Positions 20,832 to 22,001 of a stretch of 22,001 bases of DNA are shown here, in pieces; position 1 is the first letter of the stretch, and each line of letters begins with the position of its first letter. The position numbers were made by a program, and so were the translations under genes. The DNA is from Bdellovibrionota bacterium (GTDB lineage: Bacteria > Bdellovibrionota > Bacteriovoracia > Bacteriovoracales > Bacteriovoracaceae), in NCBI GenBank assembly GCA_030836365.1, contig JAURQB010000132.1:1-22001 (forward strand), given 5' to 3'. The notes below the pieces were generated by a model, which worked only from the letters and a program-made list of their open reading frames with translations, did no database searches and was not told where the DNA came from.

Positions 20832-22001
20832 ATGAATAAAATAATTTTTGTACTGATGATAATGTTAAATTTTGCTTGTGATGCAAATAAAGGATTGAAC
20901 TCAACCAGATACTTTTCTTCGAATGCAAAAAACTTAGAAGGGAAGTATTCTTTTGTTGGCCGTAAGTATGCCATTTCTACACAAGGAAAGTACTCAACCA
21001 ATGCAGGAAAAAAGATGTTTGAGCAGGGGGGAAACATTTATGATGCTTTTACTGCCATCTCTTTTGTGATTAGTGTCGAGCGTCCCCAATCTACGGGGAT
21101 CGGTGGCGGAGGTTTCTTGGTTCATTATGCGCCCGACAAAATGAGCTCTCCTGAGGCCGTTGATTTTAGAGAAAAAGCTCCATTAAAAGCACATGCAAAA
21201 ATGTATCTTGATGAACAGGGGAATGAATTAAAGGGAACAAGTATTGTTGGTGTTGATGCCGTAGGTGTTCCCGGTCTTGTTGCAGGCGTGTTAGAGATTC
21301 ACCAGAAATACGGAAAACTTCCTCTTGATGTTGTTTTATCCCCAGCAATAGAATTGGCCGCGAAGGGCTTTCCTGTGTACCCTGAACTTGCCTTTGCGCT
21401 AAATTATAAAAAAGAAGATTTAGAAAAATTTGAGAGTTCAACAAAAATCTTTTTTAGGAATGGACAACCTCTTAAAGAAGGAGATGTATTAGTTCAAACA
21501 GATCTTGCCAATACCATTAAAATGATTGCTCAAAAGGGAAGAAATGGTTTTTATCAAGGTAAAGTGGCTCAATCAATATCTCAAATATCAAAAAAAATTG
21601 GGCGAGCCTTCATTACACAAAAAGATTTTGATCTTTATAACGTTAAGTATCGAGAACCTGTTAAAGGAAGTTTTCGAGGTGATACAATCTATTCAATGTC
21701 GCCTCCAAGCTCTGGCGGTGTTCATGTTATTCAAATTTTAAATATCCTCTCTAATGTTGATTTGCGTTCAAAGGGGCCGAGTAGTCCAGAGTCTATTCAT
21801 TATGTAAGCGCAGCAATGCAAGCGGCATTCGCTGATCGTGCGGAGTATTTAGGTGACGCTGATTTTACTGATGTCCCCGCTTCGGGCTTAATATCAACAG
21901 GTTATGCAAAGAAGATTTTTTCAAGTATTCCAAAAAGAAAAGCGGTCAGAAAAAATGATAGAGGTCATGGCAATCCCTTTGCTTTTGATAAAGACCAAAC
22001 G
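20832..22001 (+). CDS. ggt: Gamma-glutamyltransferase, 5' part (runs off window)
   Basis: The frame stays open from ATG 20832 to the window end (390 codons). The first 16 residues are a hydrophobic export signal ending 'NFAC'; C16 could be a lipoprotein cysteine, though the N at -3 is unusual, so signal peptidase I is also possible. Characteristic blocks are 'GNIYDAFTAISFVISV', 'STGIGGGGFLVHY', 'VDFREKAP', 'VGVPGLVAG', 'SMSPPSSGGVHVI' and 'MQAAFADRAEYLGDADF'. Gamma-glutamyltransferase cleaves gamma-glutamyl bonds, such as those of glutathione, in the periplasm; the chain cuts itself before a threonine that then becomes the nucleophile. The final codon of the window is the Thr of 'DKDQT', which by comparison with the E. 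coli 'NQ|TTHYS' site is probably that residue. The small-subunit region lies outside. Confidence 0.92.
   Translation, partial: MNKIIFVLMIMLNFACDANKGLNSTRYFSSNAKNLEGKYSFVGRKYAISTQGKYSTNAGKKMFEQGGNIYDAFTAISFVISVERPQSTGIGGGGFLVHYAPDKMSSPEAVDFREKAPLKAHAKMYLDEQGNELKGTSIVGVDAVGVPGLVAGVLEIHQKYGKLPLDVVLSPAIELAAKGFPVYPELAFALNYKKEDLEKFESSTKIFFRNGQPLKEGDVLVQTDLANTIKMIAQKGRNGFYQGKVAQSISQISKKIGRAFITQKDFDLYNVKYREPVKGSFRGDTIYSMSPPSSGGVHVIQILNILSNVDLRSKGPSSPESIHYVSAAMQAAFADRAEYLGDADFTDVPASGLISTGYAKKIFSSIPKRKAVRKNDRGHGNPFAFDKDQT

Noticed and set aside
21526..21741. 71-codon plus-strand ORF near the right end
   Set aside because: It is a frame-shifted shadow of the gamma-glutamyltransferase gene, which is open and motif-rich through this region.

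Overview
The window is AT-rich and densely coded, with short intergenic gaps, ATGA-type overlaps and several TTG starts. It looks like a Gram-negative chromosome: ExbB/ExbD, a GT9 heptosyltransferase-like enzyme, a Prc-type periplasmic protease, lipoprotein and Sec signals, and the cmoA/cmoB wobble-modification pair. The protein style (Lys/Phe/Ile/Asn-rich, many wall- and nucleotide-processing enzymes) suggests the predatory Bdellovibrionota, perhaps the Bacteriovorax/Halobacteriovorax side. This is an inference from style; no rRNA or phylogenetic marker was checked. I see no tRNA, rRNA, IS element, CRISPR array or prophage.

Layout. (1) 1-842: the 3' end of a ParA-like ATPase gene with an Asn/His-rich tail, a 97-aa unknown ORF overlapping it, and a 52-aa single-pass membrane protein. 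(2) 871-2390: a hairpin covering a ribosome binding site, a secreted L,D-transpeptidase-like protein with a variant SNGC motif, and a CPXCG small zinc-type protein. (3) 2422-5806: a complete iron(III)-type ABC importer (lipoprotein binding protein, fused double permease, short ATPase). (4) 5886-9342: a tight four-gene operon encoding an AurF-like diiron protein, an epoxide-hydrolase-like alpha/beta hydrolase with an Asp nucleophile, an M24 metallohydrolase and an SDR oxidoreductase. (5) 9353-11049, minus strand: cmoA-cmoB, whose products make the carboxymethyl group for cmo5U34 in tRNA. (6) 11050-11380: a gap holding what looks like a self-contained mini transcription unit (promoter with an inverted repeat in its spacer, 31-codon ORF, hairpin plus T tract) and a palindrome before the next gene. 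(7) 11381-14839: prc, a 78-aa acidic protein and a GT9 glycosyltransferase. (8) 14831-17523, minus strand: a membrane-anchored J-domain protein and a long adenosine-deaminase-like enzyme, overlapping by 4 bp. (9) 17668-19778: a dipeptide-epimerase-like enolase-superfamily protein and a GT4 glycosyltransferase, overlapping by 4 bp. (10) 19795-20714, minus strand: exbB-exbD. (11) 20832 to the end: the 5' part of a gamma-glutamyltransferase gene, cut at what is probably its catalytic threonine.

How it fits together. Several units touch the envelope: the L,D-transpeptidase-like protein, Prc, two glycosyltransferases, the epimerase (a possible murein-peptide recycling step), ExbBD energy transduction and gamma-glutamyltransferase. 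The best candidate for an undescribed system is the operon at 5886-9342. It pairs a diiron oxygenase fold with an epoxide-hydrolase-like enzyme, an SDR and a metallohydrolase, as would suit an oxidative small-molecule or lipid pathway. No single gene identifies the substrate.
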